DNA of 64,000 bases from Gloeophyllum trabeum ATCC 11539 (GCF_000344685.1 NW_006920412.1:909705-973704), one strand, 5' to 3'. Positions 35,500-46,895 are shown, counted from the first letter of the stretch. Notes: generated from the letters alone by a model not told the origin. Numbers and translations: made by a program.

Positions 35500-36952
35500 A
35501 TGCCAGAGAACACTGACACTACGCGCAAGCGGTCTCGTTCGCCCTCTGACAGCAGTGAGCACCCGAAGACCCACAAGCGCGCGAACACCGGTGCTGCGTC
35601 CGCTTCCAATGACTCGACCTCCAGCTCTGCCCAGGGTTCCGCCCATCCCGCAGCCGCGAATTCGACTGCACCGAATGACGTAAAGATGGAAGACGCGCCT
35701 CACGCCTCGGACGACGGGACTGCTTCCACTCCCTCACCTACCCGTGCTGGTGACTCCATGAATCCATCCGTAAAAGCCGAAGAGTCTGGTTCACAAGCTG
35801 GAGGACCCGAAGGCGATGGCGCTACTACGTCGGGCGGTCCTTCGTCGTCATCCAACCAACCCCCTCCTCCGTCAGCCCATATCCACATGCGCTGTCTCAT
35901 CGTAACCCAGGACGCGTCCATCATCATTGGGAGAGGAGGAGCCCATGTCAATGAGATCAGAGAGAAGAGTGGCGCTCGGGTTATGGTATCGGAGAGCATA
36001 CCAGGTAACCCGGAGCGGATACTCAACGTCAGTGGACCGTTGGATGCTGTGTCCAAGGTGCGTGCTTCAAGCCTCGCGTGTCACAGGTGGTAATTCATAT
36101 CGTATCATACAGGCGTTTGGTCTAATAGTCCGACGAATAAATGACGAGCCCTTCGACAAGCCGTCAGTACCCGGCAGTCGAGCAGTGACTATTAAGTTCA
36201 TGATTGCCAATTCTCGGATGGGCTCCGTCATAGGGAAGGGCGGCTCGAAGATCAAAGAAATCCAAGAAGCCAGTGGTGCCCGTCTGAACGCCAGTGAAGG
36301 CATGCTACCGGGTTCGACCGAGGTGCGCGTCATCCCACTCTTCCTCGGGCTTGCTGACTCAGACGCCGCTCTAGCGCGTCCTGAGTGTATCCGGAGTAGC
36401 AGACGCCATTCATATTGCGACATACTATATTGGGAATATCCTAATTGAGGCGAACGAGCGCATGCCTGCTCATTCTCACTCCTCCTACCGACCAACCAGC
36501 AACGTCCGAAGGCCACCCGTGGGTGGGTCCTCGTTCGTCCCTGGCTATTCAAACCCGTACGCCCAGGCTCCCCCGCCTCCCCAAGGTCCGCTCCAGACAC
36601 AGCAGATCTACATACCGAACGACTTGGTGGGCTGTATAATCGGGAAGGGGGGGAGCAAGATCAATGAAATCAGACACATGAGTGCGAGTCAGATCAAGAT
36701 TATGGAGCCTGGCGCAACCGGTGTCGCTGTCAACGGGGCTCCTGCTGCGAGCGAGGGGGAGAGGTTAGTAGTTATTACGGGTCAACCTGCCAATATCCAA
36801 ATGGCAGTGCAACTCTTGTATCATGTAAGGCCTACGTCCCCATCTCGTTCCCCAGTACTCAACTCATCGTTTGTATGCAGCGGTTGGAACAAGAGAAGCA
36901 AAAGCAGCTGCGAGCCCAACAGCAGGGGACTTCATCCTCAGCTGGCCCGTAA
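35500..36952 (+). CDS. Triple KH-domain RNA-binding protein (PCBP/hnRNP K type)
   Basis: This encodes a poly(C)-binding-type regulator of mRNA stability or translation, like fission yeast Rnc1 or budding yeast Pbp2/Hek2. The start at ATG 35500 gives a basic KRSRSPSDSSEHPKTHKR head and an acidic/Ser-rich linker. Three KH domains follow, each with a GxxG loop: IIGRGGAHVNEI, VIGKGGSKIKEI and IIGKGGSKINEI. A Pro/Tyr-rich spacer (YSNPYAQAPPPPQGP) separates KH2 from KH3. The last exon adds RLEQEKQKQLRAQQQG and ends SSAGP at 36952. Introns sit at about 36058, 36322 and 36825, and all join in phase. Confidence 0.9.
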
Positions 36953-37614
36953 ACCCTTACATTATCAGAATCTAATTGCTTCATTCTTCTTGGGCATGGT
37001 ATGGTATGCTGTTATCATACTTTCCGTTGTTCGTCTCTTCGCTTTCTCTTGGTATCCTGGCATCTGAATCATCCCCATCCCCATCCCCAACCCCCCATCG
37101 CCACCTTACCATATCGCTAGTATGCTTTGTCGTCTGTACAAAAGACCATGTGCTGACTTCGTTTCTACACACTGCTGTATGCCTGTCGGGCGGTTGTTAG
37201 TAGTCGTTAGCTGGCCTTTAGCTCGAATGATGAGATGCCCCTGCTCTGCAGGGTTTTCTGGGACCTCAAAATGCATTTTCCCACTTTACCGGCATTGGCC
37301 GAGCCTAGCCACACTGCGGCACTGAGCGTCAGCGAACAGGCCCGACACAAGTATACAAGTACTTAAGGACAGCAGAGTAGCATATAGTAACATCAACCTC
37401 AACGGTCCTACACTTCATTGCAGGCAGCCAGAGCAGGGGCAAAGATGCCGACGTGAAGTCGACACTTCCCAGTACATACAGTATGGACCAAAACATATCT
37501 CGATCGAGTAATAGCACGTGGCCGTAAATGATCGACGCCTCCGACGCTTGGAAAGTGCACCTTGCATTTCTTGCAGTCCACATTCTTGCCTTCTAACGCC
37601 GACGCTTCACTACC
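36953..37614. other. Intergenic region before BRX1
   Basis: This holds the KH gene's 3' region and the BRX1 promoter. A short CATCCC tandem run lies near 37071-37090, and CACGTG at 37515-37520 is 95 bp before the BRX1 ATG. No coding segment was recognised. Confidence 0.55.
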
Positions 37615-38730
37615 ATGGCTTCCGTATTAAAGGCTGCCGCCAAGGCGGAGAAGGGGAAAGGCAAAAGGAAGGCAGACGATGCGGAGGTGGACGTAGAGGA
37701 AGACCAAGCCTTACAAATGCGACCCAGGAAGAAAAATAAGCAAAGGGTGCTCATGCTGTCTTCCAGAGGAGTAACACATCGGATGAGGCATCTCATGAAC
37801 GATATTGAGGTCTTATTGCCTCACGTTAAAAAAGGTACGTTGCTGCCTCGCGATCGGGCGGCTCTCACTGACGGAAATCCGCTCCAGACGCGAAATTGGA
37901 CTCGAAGAGCCAGCTGCACCTCCTACCCGAACTAGCAGATCTGAACAACTGCAACAACACCCTGTACTTCGAGGCTCGTCGTCATGAGGACCTGTATCTT
38001 TGGGCGGCGAAGACGCCCAATGGGCCGAGTATTAAGATGCACGTGCAGAATATCCACACTATGGACGAGTTGAAGATGACGGGGAACTGCCTCAAGGGGA
38101 GCAGGGGGATCGTGTCGTTTGATAAGGCGTTTGAGGAGACGGACTGGGGGAGACTGACGAAGGAGGTATTCACGCATGTGAGTGGGCTTGCAAGAGGGCT
38201 CGATATCCCTCACTAATTCGGCGCGCCCCTCAGATTTTCTGCGTACCTCCTCAAGCACGGAAAGCGAAACCGTTCATAGACCACGTCTTAACATTCTCTA
38301 TCGTGGACGGGAAAATATGGTTTCGCAATTATCAGGTACGCGTTATCCGTTGATTATTTTATCAGCAGTTGACTTACTGGTTCCTGTAGATATTGGAGAA
38401 AGACCCATTACAGCCTAATGGACCACCGCAAACGTCGATGGTGGAGATCGGCCCTCGTTTCGTATTGACGCCCATACGAATTTTTGAGGGCGCCTTTTCG
38501 GGTGCTACTGTGTTTTCAAATCCAGGTACTTTATTACGGTCGATGTTATGCACAGCAATCCTCATCTTGTTCCAGAATTCGTTTCGCCCGCCGCTGTTCG
38601 CTCCGCGGCGAAACGAGCGAAGGGGGACAAATACGGGATGCGGAAACAGGCACAGCAGGAACGGAGCGACAGACAAGAGCTGCGCCGGCTGGAGGAAGAC
38701 GAGTTGGCCGTCCCGAAAGTGTTTGCTTAG
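37615..38730 (+). CDS. BRX1: Ribosome biogenesis protein Brx1 (Brix domain)
   Basis: This is a nucleolar protein needed for early 60S ribosomal subunit assembly. ATG 37615 begins with a Lys-rich tail (KAAAKAEKGKGKRKADDAE). The Brix domain starts QRVLMLSSRGVTHRMRHLMN and contains NTLYFEARRHEDLYLWAAKT, FSIVDGKIWFRNYQI and VEIGPRFVLTPIRIFEGAF. The last exon (EFVSPAAVRSAAKRAKGDKY) ends in a charged helix and stops at 38730. Four introns interrupt it. The length, about 285 residues, matches the family. Confidence 0.93.
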
Positions 38731-39586
38731 CGTGGAGTCTGTGTACGCACTATATCAAAGTCGTGTTATGTGGCGGCCTGCGACGGCGGGGAACCGCTTT
38801 GACGTGCCAAATTGGCTCGAGATTCGGGACTACTGCATGGCTTCTACTCGCCCGCCTTTGACTGCATTCGAGATGGGCGCATTTGATGGGTCCAGGCTTG
38901 GTGCAACCCTTAAATACGATCCAGCAAGCGGACAATGGATGACTACCTCGTGTCGATTATCCCACTTGCACGCGTTGATATATGTCAATGATACAGTGCT
39001 CTGTTAGTATCCAAGGACGTAAGGAAATGTCAACGGATGCTTTCGTTGAGATGTAGTTCTGCAAGAATGGCGCGGTCACACATGATGTTACAGTACAGTG
39101 GGCATAAAACCCGACTCACTAGCAGCAATGGCTAGGCTGCACGATAAAAACAACAAAAATGCTTGCTCTGATGGAATGCAGGAATAGTGTCGTGCTGTGG
39201 GCGTCGCAGTCGCCCAGTTTGTAGAACGTATTGTATTGGGTGAGGGTCTTAGCGCTGGGCCAATGCTTAGTCAGCAAGTAAGAACGCTGCTATTGTTCCC
39301 GAAGAGGCCTAACAAAGGTTCCTCTGGACAAACTGAACGCCATTCCGAGAATGCAAAGGTTCTGCAATCAGGGCCCGATGCTGTCAGCCATGCGCATCTA
39401 TGTTGTCCAGGGGAAGAGAACAGCGATGGAAGAGTTTTTATACGTCACTCCGCGGACGCGTCGCTTTGTCTCTAGGACCCTTTTGTTCTAGCCAGTTCGC
39501 CGTATATAGTCCCGGCGATGCATCTATGGTACCTACACACCTCCCCCTTCGTTGATTCGGTCCTCGTCGTCTGTCGCGGGTTAGAC
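38731..39586. other. Intergenic region, nothing recognised
   Basis: About 860 bp lie between BRX1 and the arrestin-like gene, both on the plus strand. A pyrimidine-rich tract precedes the ATG at 39587 and looks like a transcription start region. Short open frames show no family resemblance. Confidence 0.5.
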
Positions 39587-41326
39587 ATGTCTGTGTCTCT
39601 CTCTATCCATCCTTTCTCTGACTCTCTGGAATTATATGGCCATCCTGATCCTTCGTAAGTCCTCCAGTGGTTGCAAGTTCAACTCCCTCTTATCTCTCCC
39701 AGTTCGGCATATTCTCTTTCAGGCCATGTATCCATAAGCTTGGCTTCCACTTCATCTCTCTTCGAGCGACGCAGAGCTGTGCGCCTGCTGCTCCAGTCCT
39801 TGACCATCACATTCGAAGGACAGACAGAGCTCATAACCACCGAGACCGGCTATTCGGGTATGCGACTTTGCTCCATCACTCGCGAGTTGGCTCCCAGTGA
39901 CCCCATCGAGCTGAGTAACGAGGGTCAAGAAGACTCCGAGGCGCCTTGCTTTTGGAATGTCATATTTAACATCCAAGTCCCAGGGTGGCTTCCGCCATCC
40001 GAGAGGTTTGGTGATATTTCAGAAAGCGAAGAAGCCGGCACTTCGTACGCGTTGTACGCCACCGCAAAGTTTGCGAACGTGTTTGAGCCTTCTGCGGACC
40101 AATCATGGTTACTCTCCACCTTATGCTCGTCTTTCCGCTCGAAGCCGCGTGTCGTGAGCGCGGATAGGTGCCCCATCTTTATCCGGCGTTTCATGCCTGC
40201 CCCGTCGATGCCCTCTTCCTCGACATCTTTATTCCCCCTGGCCAGTTTCGCCAATGAGCCTCTCGCCAACCTTCCGGAAGAATGCCCAGACTCTTCCTCT
40301 ATACCCCTCAACGTGCTCTCTAAGATCCAGGTGGTTGCATCGGTACCCAATCATATCGACGTCGATGAGGGATCTATCCCACTGACGCTACGGCTGCGGG
40401 CGCGCGACCTGCCTGAAGATGTCGCTGCGAGACTACGGCTTACCAAGTTCACTGCAGACGTCGAACAGACGGAGAAGTTCCGGTACGTTTGTCTAACCAG
40501 TGTGGGACGCATAGTCTGATTTGCTTCTTTAAGCATCTCGCCATCCTCAGAATATACTGCGCAGTTCCCTCTACCCCCTCAATCGGAGCAACCTCCGTAC
40601 AAGTCATTGCGGTCCTGTCACCCCATGGGTGCTCTCTATGATCTCGGGTTCGCGACAGACGGACCTCGTCGTTCAGTCAGTCGATCGTTCTCAGTCCTCT
40701 CGCCCGAGCACTCCGGTTCCTTCACCCTTTCAGGCGGAGAGCACGTCTTCTCCGAGAGTGATCGGGGGGATGGTTCGTTGAGCAGTTGGTGGTCGATCCA
40801 AACGGAAGTCCCGCTCGGTATGTCTGACGAGGATAAGACCAAGAAGCATTGGGGAGGGCCCAGGAGGCTCAGGCCTACGGCGCAGACGCCTCTGTTCGAT
40901 GTTCGACACAAGCTGCACCTCGTCTTGGCTTATACATACGACCTCGATCAAAACCAGGGTGACGCGAGTGAAGGTGATGCCTTGCTTACCGGAGACGAAG
41001 CTAAGCCCAAACGAGCAGAAGCTCGCGTGAAGTTCTGCATCCCTCTGGACTTCGTTCGCGTGGAGCCTCAAGCTGCTTTATACACTCCGCCACTTTCTCC
41101 TGCGTCCTCTGTCTCATCTGTGTGTTCCTTGACGACTTCCCTATCCATGACCAGCATACCGTACACCTCGACGCTCCCACCGTATTCGCAGTTGTACGAC
41201 TGCAATGGCGAACGGAAGATTGATTACTCCACTCCTCTTCCCCTCTATACGCCTTCGCCTGTATCCCCATTCTTCGGAGATGGTGACGACATCCCACCCG
41301 CTGGCAGTATCAAGGATGCCGACTGA
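39587..41326 (+). CDS. Arrestin-like domain protein
   Basis: ATG 39587 begins MSVSLSIHPFSDSLELYGHP. The first intron acceptor near 39701 gives SSAYSLSGHVSISLAS, a beta-rich start typical of the arrestin N-lobe (ligand-style strand then GHV). Next come RRAVRLLLQSLTITFEGQTE and FNIQVPGWLPPSERFGD, then a C-lobe-like LRLRARDLPEDVAARLRLTK and LFDVRHKLHLVLAYTYDLD. The tail is Pro/Tyr-rich (TLPPYSQLYD, LPLYTPSPVSP) and includes a PPYS that resembles a PY motif for a HECT ubiquitin ligase. By family, alpha-arrestins adapt Rsp5-type ligases to plasma-membrane transporters. Assignment to the arrestin clan is by fold-like pattern, so it is less certain than for most genes here. Confidence 0.68.
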
Positions 41327-41703
41327 TCCACCCGGCTCCACGCCTACCCTTCCTTGACCTGTCTGAGCAGCTCGGTCTGCTACCACATTCTTGCTTCTCT
41401 CTAACGACCAACATATTGCTCATACTGCATTTTCGCCTATGTATTGCCCCGCTGTTGTCTCAGTTCCGTTGTCCAGCTCTGCATCATTGTAGCCTAGTAT
41501 TTGCCCCTGCTCTCGTCGTCATTGTCTGTTTGCCCGATGTCCTCGCTTGGCGCTTGCGCAAGTTGTATCCTTATCTATGTTTTTTGTCTGGCGACTATCC
41601 CCAATTGTAATTCTATCTATACATGTCTGGTGTAGATACACCAGTAATTCGTTCTTTCCACCTAATTACATTCTCTGCCCAGGCGACCTATTTGCAACTG
41701 CTA
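41327..41703. other. Convergent 3' intergenic region
   Basis: About 380 bp lie between the arrestin-like stop and the facing cyclic phosphodiesterase stop. The sequence is T-rich with only short open frames, presumably both 3' untranslated regions. Confidence 0.6.
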
Positions 41704-42323
41704 CTAAAGCAAGAAAATTCTCTCCAGTACCTGCCACTCGGATACTGGTCCTTCGCATTTCGCGATCCAGATCTCTCCGCCTTCGAACCCCCTCAGAACG
41801 TCTCCTTCACCGCAGTCCAATTCGACAGCGTCTCCGTCGAGTGGCCGAATCTTCCCTTGACTGACCAGTTCATCGCGTATGCGAGTCCTCTCTTCCGGTT
41901 CAGAGTCGTCAATATAGAACATCGACATGTGGGGGAATGACGGGGTATTCGGCTCCATCTTAATCCTCTCGTGGATCGCCTTGTGCAGCTCAAGGAGCTG
42001 GGCACTGGGGCGGCAAGCCGCGTACACAGACCTGAAATAAGTCGGGCCCACGTCCACTGATTTGAACGTCACCGGGATCCTAGCCTGGTTCGCCGGTATG
42101 GCGTTCCGTATGAGCGATATGTCTGTCATGGCGGGGAAAGCAGATAGGGTGATGTGCGGGTCGAAGCGAGGGTATGATGAAAGTGACTTCGCCTGGGGAG
42201 GGCGGATATGCATGATCTTCGTCAGTTTCTGGCATTCCTGGTGACTAGGAACGAGCCACAACGAGATACCTGACAGCATACAGTTAATCAGGCGGAAACT
42301 AGTGAGTATTGGCACGCACCCAT
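41704..42323 (-). CDS. 2',3'-cyclic-nucleotide 3'-phosphodiesterase (Cpd1-like)
   Basis: This opens cyclic phosphates such as ADP-ribose 1'',2''-cyclic phosphate left by tRNA splicing. The first exon is only ATGG (42323-42320). An intron with a CTGATTAAC branch then leads in phase to GTATC, giving MGISLWLVPSHQECQKL, the family's usual N-terminus. Two catalytic His motifs of the 2H superfamily are present: FDPHITLSAFP and FPHMSMFYIDD. The protein ends IWIAKCEGPVSEWQVLERIFLL at 41704. It is about 190 residues, typical for the family. Without the tiny first exon, a start at 42279 (MLSGISLW) would be the alternative. Confidence 0.85.
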
Positions 42324-42601
42324 AACGCAATCTGCAGCAGGTGGGTTCAGACAGAATCAAGGAAACTGGCTATGTGATCTCCGATTCTGACTTGACCATG
42401 AGGGCATTGCATGAGGAGGGGGATATATTTAAAAGCAGAGCAGCGATGAATATCAAAGTACAGTCCGCAACGACTACGACTATATCTGTACATGCAACCT
42501 ACATTGGAGCGAAGATACTTGGTTTACTACACATTAACACCCGGCAATCATACATACATGTACACCCCTCAAGATATCCTTTACACACGCATACGCAAAA
42601 A

Positions 42602-44453
42602 TCAAGGAGCGTCGATGCTGGCATGCGATTCTGACGTCTTGTCCTGCAGATTCACCCAGCTCTCGCTTACCCCACCGGTGTCGGCGTTGCTCTCCACGTC
42701 TGCCTCGGATGCACTGTCGTTATCGCGGCGGTCCCGGTGCTCTCCTTCACTGCTTGGGGCAGAGTAGTCGCTTGCAGCCTTTACCTCGGTCTGTGGCGGG
42801 ACCGGTGGGGGCATCGTAGACTCTGCCGCAGCAGAATTGGGCAATGGGACTCGTGGTGGGACGGGAACGAGAGCATTCCGTATCGACAGGAGGAAGTGGG
42901 GGAGGTTCAGTAGTCCGTCAAGGATCAACGTGGGGAGGTATGACGCTAAGGCGTAAGTGCGAGCCCCAGCGCCTACAGCAAACCGTTCTCCGCGAATCCA
43001 GTTCCTAATCTTGTCCAAACCGATCTCGAACCCGAGGAATGTTGTGCCAGAATTCCGCCCGCCAGTGATCACGGTGACGATGGAGTCGACAAACTGCGCA
43101 ACATCGGTAGGCTTCCTACGTACACCGCGGTAGTGGCCTTCTTCCACAGCAGATAGGAAGGCGGATCCATAAGTGTGCTTTTCGGATGGTGTCCAGTCAT
43201 CCATCGAGTCAATAATATCACGCATGGGGACGGAACCGCGCCGCCTGGGGCTAGCCACAGCGCCGATGTCTACTGCCACCACTTTGATGTTCTTCATCGA
43301 CTCAGTCGGGTCCGATAACGCAGCAATGCGAATCTCCCGCCGGAGGACTTCAACGCCGCGGAGAGTAGCTGCGGCGCTCATGGCCTGCTCGCTAGCGAAA
43401 GGAAGACCTACGCGAGCGTCCATGGCGGGTAGACACACGATAATACTCTTCCTTTCTTTATGATTCGCGAGACTATCCCGGGATCTTGCTGGATTCGAGC
43501 GAAGCATAGGGAGAAGTGCCTGGATAACCTGAAGAGGAGTAATATGGGTAGCCGTCAGGTACGACAGGTAAGAATCCCGAAGGGATATGTGTTCCAGTGG
43601 CGCGGGGACGGGCTGTGAATTGGGAGATGGGAGGGTTAGAAGGCAGACTACCGAATGGATGTAGGGACCTGTTAGAGGCGAGGCGTAGGGGTCACCGGCT
43701 AACGTGATGGGGAATCGACGGGATAGAGTGGACATCAATGAACGCAGGAAAAACGTCAGAGTGTCGGGCTGTAGTGCTGATCAGGATGTATCGATCGGGC
43801 GGATGTCATGAAGTACCGTACCTCTAATGGGTCCAAGACAAGAGCGCGCACAAAGCCGTGACATTTATGCTCTATGTCGTCTACGCCCTCTTGCGTAGAC
43901 ACACTTGTAATAACAATAAATCCTTGTTTCTCGAGCTCGAGAATCAGAGGAAGGCCCAATGGGGTATCTCCACCGAGTACGACTACGTAGATTGCCTCAG
44001 ATACCGCCTCGAATTGCTTGTGCAAACAGACGCACCAACTACCTGCCTCCTTTCATCGGCTCTTGTCTGTACTCTCTTGCCTCTCTTGTGGTATGTTCGG
44101 GCGACGAAGGATCCGTAACCTACCCATAGCCCGGCGCCCGCGAGACCGACAGCGATTCCAGCGGTGGTCTTCGGATGGTCGGATATCCAGTCGAAGGACT
44201 TCTCGATCGCCGACTTGGGCGGTGGTGGTGGCGGCGGCGGCGGGCGCGGAGGTATTTCGAAGTCTCCCAGACTAGGCAGATGTATGTCAGGGAAGGACGA
44301 CCATCCTGGAGGACCGAAGCGCGAGATGTCGGCCCAAAGGCGGTGGACGGCGTCGCGGACGTTGGGGAAATCAGGAACAGACGACGTGGAAGACAGAAAG
44401 AGCTCTTCGATAGATTCCAAGTAGCCCTCGATTTCCTCGACTGTGGGGATCAT
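42602..44453 (-). CDS. DUF1776 family protein (SDR-like, membrane-linked)
   Basis: ATG 44453 begins MIPTVEEIEGYLESIEELFL. An earlier in-frame codon upstream is not ATG. A poly-Pro run (PPRPPPPPPPPP) precedes a hydrophobic helix (TTAGIAVGLAGAGLWVGYGS), probably a membrane anchor. After an intron comes a Rossmann-like start (AIYVVVLGGDTPLGLPLILEL). The long last exon contains SIIVCLPAMDARVGLPFASE and further SDR-like segments, then ends with an acidic tail at 42602. This matches fungal DUF1776, related to yeast YNL181W, a putative oxidoreductase of unknown substrate. Confidence 0.8.
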
Positions 44454-44575
44454 CGTCCTCGCCTGGGTACGAGTCGCATCCAAGAATGCGTCGGCCTCCG
44501 CGCGTGAGATTCCCTTCTGGGCTCTGAGGGTAGTATTTGTGCAAACATAGTACTACTACAGAATACCTAAAGCAT

Positions 44576-44668
44576 GACAGCGTGGCCGAGTGGTTAAGGC
44601 GACAGATTAGAATCTGATCTACCATCTGTTCCGGTTTCCGGGCGTAGGTTCGAGTCCTACCGCTGTCG
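44576..44668 (+). tRNA. tRNA-Ser(AGA) with a short intron
   Basis: The acceptor stem GACAGCG pairs perfectly with CGCTGTC (44661-44667). The D arm has GGCCGAGTGGTTAAGGC and the T arm GTAGG-TTCGAGT-CCTAC. The anticodon stem ACAGA pairs perfectly with TCTGT (44625-44629) only if 11 nt (44613-44623) are removed, which leaves the loop TTAGAAA with anticodon AGA at 44609-44611. A variable arm (CCGG-TTT-CCGG) marks a class II tRNA. The discriminator base is G. It lies between the DUF1776 gene and an inverted-repeat element. Confidence 0.93.
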
Positions 44669-44672
44669 TTTT
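44669..44672 (+). terminator. RNA polymerase III T-run terminator
   Basis: Four consecutive T follow directly after the tRNA-Ser discriminator base, the usual Pol III stop signal. Confidence 0.7.
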
Positions 44673-44718
44673 GATTTGACTGTGTTTGATCTTTCCATGG
44701 ATCGGTATATTTATAATT

Positions 44719-45323
44719 ACTATCATTTGGGTAGTTTTGCAAAATTTGCAAAACTACCGCAGCCCCTAGAGAGAGCTCTATACCAAATAAAAAAATTCAG
44801 AGACTTCTTAGGCATGTAGATATAGACTAGTAGATACCCTCTGTGAAGTTGGTTTAGGGAAATATCGAGTGGTCATGGAGAGGGAGGAAGAGGAGGGTGT
44901 TTGCAACTGCCTACAGACCGTGTGAAACCTAGATCTGGTACCCATTCCATGATTTTTTGCCGGGATTTTGTTTGGACTATACTGGTGTACCATACATTGA
45001 GCCACCTAAGCAGCCCGATTGTGGAGAGATAGAGGATGTAGCTATAGCAAACCTGTTTTGCAAAACGCCGAGAGGCGGATCGTGACAAAAACGTGATGAA
45101 TCTCGCGGGGATGTCACGCGTGACAAACTTTTGCAAAACCCCCTGCACACCCCGGCATCTGTCCAGCATCCTCTACACCATGAATTAAAATACAAAAAAA
45201 TTACAGTTGGGTACATAAAAGGGTGCTACACAATGCCATAAAAACGTTTTGGCGCAAGAGCTAGCGAATTGGCCGCAACACGTCGATTTACAGAGAGTTT
45301 TGCAAAACTACCCAAATGATAGT
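44719..45323. mobile_element. 0.6 kb non-autonomous DNA transposon-like element (MITE)
   Basis: Perfect 26-bp terminal inverted repeats occupy 44719-44744 and 45298-45323, beginning ACTATCATTTGGG. If the ends are drawn just inside, at TCATTTGGG, both are flanked by TA, as expected for a Tc1/mariner-type TA duplication. The left repeat continues into a perfect 13-bp hairpin (44732-44758, GTAGTTTTGCAAA with one central A). TTTTGCAAAA recurs at the ends and inside (about 45054, 45129). The interior has no open frame of useful length, so the element would need a transposase from elsewhere. It lies 47 bp after the tRNA terminator and 200 bp from the F-box gene's stop. Confidence 0.82.
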
Positions 45324-45524
45324 ATACTGCATGTGACGGCGCAACCTAGGATGCTCTGGGACGTCGTACTATTACTTAACCCAGTACTACTTTGTACATG
45401 TCCAGCTTTACTCCATACATGCCCAAGCTCTGATTCCCCTCCTGCTTCCCGATCACGGGAAGTTCTTGCATAGGCTGCATGGAGTCCTCCTGAAGGTACG
45501 ACATTATATGCTGGTCCAGGTTCG

Positions 45525-46895
45525 TCAAGGCTTGCAGGTCCACATCGGTCCCGGCGGGAAATATTGGACTTCTCTGACGATATCCTTTCCATCTATGACG
45601 CGCCAGACTCTTCGCTCAGAGTAGTCCTTGAGAACTATCTTTGCGTTTTCCAGTTTGATGCAGGATCGACCAGTACGTCTGGCATCAAGGATAGTTGAGA
45701 TAGACGAATCCGCAGGAAATCCATTGGGTTCTTTTATAGTTAGTTTGATCGAGAGCGTCTCCAGGCATGGCACAGCAGTAGCAATTGGGTCACGACAAGG
45801 AGCAAGAGCGCAGAAGACTTCTTCAAATGAGCCCGATATGCGCGTCGAATAGTCTCCTGAGATGTGGAGTTCCCGCAGCGACTGCAGTGGATCCAGCACC
45901 TGGGCGAGTTCAAAGCCACTATCCACGATACCTGGACATTGGAGGCAGAGCTTTTCTAACGGGCATCTTGAGGCCGCTATCATCGTCGCCAATGAATACA
46001 GTATCGATACGTCCGGGTCCCCCCAACGATAGGCTGTAAGTGATAGCTCGCGCAGCGCAGGAGCGCTTATTAACGGTAATAAGAAGGCGGGTTTGTCGTC
46101 CCAGAATGAGATGGTAAGGCACTCAAGATTTGCGAGAGGCAGGATGGGCGTCTCGGTGCAATTGATCTGGGTGAACCGGATATCCAGAGACCGGAGAGAT
46201 GTGCACTGTTCAAGCACGTCGAGCAAAGACTCTTCGACTACGGCATCTTGCAGAGAAAGTCGGGTAACTTGCGCCCAGGAGAATTCGTCACCCCGACATA
46301 CACTGGGATTGCCTCGGAGTACGCAGTCAGACCCGGGCCAGCGAGGTGCGAACGAAATGCATGCACCCATCGCTTCGCCATCCAGCTGGAGAGATAGCTT
46401 CCTGAGGAAGGGTAGTCTCAGTGGACTCTGAAAGAGAACGTCAATCATCCCCGTCGTCGCAGTCAATGACACAGACTCGGCGCGGTTCATCCATCTCCTC
46501 CAAGCATGCAGGCAGTCATCGATGTCTTTCGACGGGTGCCCCCCCATCTTGAAAGACAGATTCAGCGGTAGAGCTCCAGACCGGGAGACGTACATCTCCA
46601 TGAGGTTTGTCAAGTCTTTGACCTTTTGAACCGCTAACTGGAAATCGTGCTTCGTGAGGATGCCAGTGGATGTGATATCCACGTTGCGCCAGAGTTTCGG
46701 AGTGGCCACTGCACATTGCTTCCATCGACGACATACATGTGTCAATAGCAAGGGCAAACACTGTGGGTTATCGGCCCAATGAGGACGCTTGAGATATTCC
46801 ACGAATATTTCGGAGAGTAGCTCGACCGGCAGTCGATGTATCAGCGATACGCGGTTTGACGTGCCAGTGGAAGTCATCCCTTCAAACAATTGCAT
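45525..46895 (-). CDS. F-box protein with leucine-rich repeat-like region
   Basis: A single exon of 456 codons, ATG 46895. Residues about 17-65 form an F-box (SLIHRLPVELLSEIFVEYL ... LLTHVCRRWKQCAVATPKLW), which would bind Skp1 in an SCF ubiquitin ligase. The rest has irregular Leu-rich segments (LRKLSLQL, VTRLSLQD, LRSLDIRF, LECLTISF, LRELSLTA), typical of the large and variable agaricomycete F-box families. The target is unknown. Lack of introns and proximity to a MITE are common for recently expanded family members (inference). Confidence 0.85.
   Translation of the reverse strand: MQLFEGMTSTGTSNRVSLIHRLPVELLSEIFVEYLKRPHWADNPQCLPLLLTHVCRRWKQCAVATPKLWRNVDITSTGILTKHDFQLAVQKVKDLTNLMEMYVSRSGALPLNLSFKMGGHPSKDIDDCLHAWRRWMNRAESVSLTATTGMIDVLFQSPLRLPFLRKLSLQLDGEAMGACISFAPRWPGSDCVLRGNPSVCRGDEFSWAQVTRLSLQDAVVEESLLDVLEQCTSLRSLDIRFTQINCTETPILPLANLECLTISFWDDKPAFLLPLISAPALRELSLTAYRWGDPDVSILYSLATMIAASRCPLEKLCLQCPGIVDSGFELAQVLDPLQSLRELHISGDYSTRISGSFEEVFCALAPCRDPIATAVPCLETLSIKLTIKEPNGFPADSSISTILDARRTGRSCIKLENAKIVLKDYSERRVWRVIDGKDIVREVQYFPPGPMWTCKP

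Noticed and set aside
42279..42360. Start of the cyclic phosphodiesterase in the single uninterrupted frame
   Set aside because: A tiny ATGG first exon with good donor, branch and acceptor restores the family's MGISLWLVPS start at 42323.
44732..44758. Perfect hairpin as a transcription terminator
   Set aside because: It is the end of the terminal-inverted-repeat element, and fungal Pol II genes do not use such terminators.
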